6,119 bases of DNA from JAAFHB01 sp038240855 (GTDB lineage: Bacteria > Bacteroidota > Bacteroidia > Bacteroidales > Prolixibacteraceae): positions 1 to 6,119 of the forward strand of contig JBBRGI010000227.1 of the NCBI GenBank assembly GCA_038240855.1, read 5' to 3'. Each line of letters opens with the position of its first letter. Position 1 is the first letter of the stretch. The notes below the pieces were generated by a model. That model was not told where the DNA came from. It was given only the letters and a program-made list of their open reading frames with translations, and ran no database searches. Shown here in pieces: positions 5,766 to 6,119 of the stretch. The position numbers and the translations under genes are program-made.

Positions 5766-6119
5766 ATGCATCAGATCAAACTTGCCGATAATATATACTT
5801 TCTTGGATTTAATGATCGCAGGACACAGCTTTTTGAGAACATCTGGCCTATTCCCAACGGGATTTCATACAATTCATACCTGATTGACGACGAAAATATC
5901 GCGTTAGTCGATACTGTCGAAAGACAGTTTATCGAAGATTATCTTGACAAAATTCAGGCTATTATCGGCGAAAGAACTATCGATTACCTGATAATCAATC
6001 ATATGGAACCTGACCATTCGGGTGCATTAAAAGCAATCAGGAGCCGGTACCCCGAAATTACGCTGGTCGGAAATAAAAAAACCTTTGGACTGGTCGAAAG
6101 CTTTAATATTGATCCCGGT
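5766..6119 (+). CDS. fprA: Flavodiiron protein, FprA family (3' end cut by window)
   Basis: These are the first 118 codons of an A-type flavodiiron protein, a cytosolic enzyme that reduces O2 to water and/or NO to N2O at a non-heme diiron site next to FMN, usually fed by rubredoxin. The visible part is the start of the metallo-beta-lactamase-like domain. It begins with I-Y-F-L-G-F-N-D (10-17), then N-G-I-S-Y-N-S-Y-L-I (31-40) and a V-D-T-V strand (48-51). The diagnostic diiron motif follows: H79-M-E81-P-D83-H84-S-G, supplying the first histidine, glutamate and aspartate ligands. Family members run to about 400 residues with a C-terminal flavodoxin domain, so the remaining ligands and the FMN domain lie beyond the window. 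O2 versus NO preference cannot be judged from this part. The ATG is about 30 nt downstream of a predicted promoter. The gene diverges from mltG. Confidence 0.93.
   Translation, partial: MHQIKLADNIYFLGFNDRRTQLFENIWPIPNGISYNSYLIDDENIALVDTVERQFIEDYLDKIQAIIGERTIDYLIINHMEPDHSGALKAIRSRYPEITLVGNKKTFGLVESFNIDPG

Overview
The window reads as chromosomal DNA of a Bacteroidota bacterium, probably order Bacteroidales or Marinilabiliales. Three things suggest this. The proteins are Bacteroidota-type versions of their families: a carboxynorspermidine dehydrogenase, an MltG with the N-T-Y-E-I-Y-W segment, and a small BT_0820-like HAD protein. Start codons follow A/T-rich leaders without Shine-Dalgarno sequences. 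The clearest promoters match the Bacteroidota TTG / TAnnTTTG consensus. A flavodiiron protein at the right edge fits an anaerobic or microaerobic lifestyle. The assignment is inference from sequence character, not a database match.

Layout from left to right. (1) A 3'-truncated ECF sigma factor on the minus strand (1-390) with a good promoter at 448-478. (2) A 589-bp A/T-rich gap (391-979) with no convincing gene but several symmetrical DNA elements. (3) A plus-strand pair: a UDP-HexNAc 6-dehydrogenase of the TviB/WbpA type (980-2275) and a capless HAD hydrolase (2356-2712). These probably share the strong bidirectional terminator at 2797-2827. (4) A minus-strand carboxynorspermidine dehydrogenase (2836-4032) for spermidine synthesis, ending on the same terminator. 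(5) A divergent plus-strand cupin (4185-4520). (6) A minus-strand mltG (4529-5590), convergent with the cupin gene and only 8 bp from it. (7) A plus-strand flavodiiron protein (from 5766, cut by the window end). Its promoter and the mltG promoter are back to back around a short inverted repeat.

How the genes work together. No single pathway links the window. It is mostly housekeeping and accessory metabolism in short units of one or two genes: surface sugar precursors, polyamine synthesis, cell-wall glycan length control, O2/NO detoxification and an alternative sigma factor. I see no CRISPR array, insertion sequence, tRNA, rRNA, prophage or toxin-antitoxin module. I found no evidence of an undescribed multi-gene system. 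The points worth a second look are regulatory: the symmetrical elements in the 391-979 gap, the inverted repeat between the mltG and fprA promoters, and the repeats upstream of the cupin gene.
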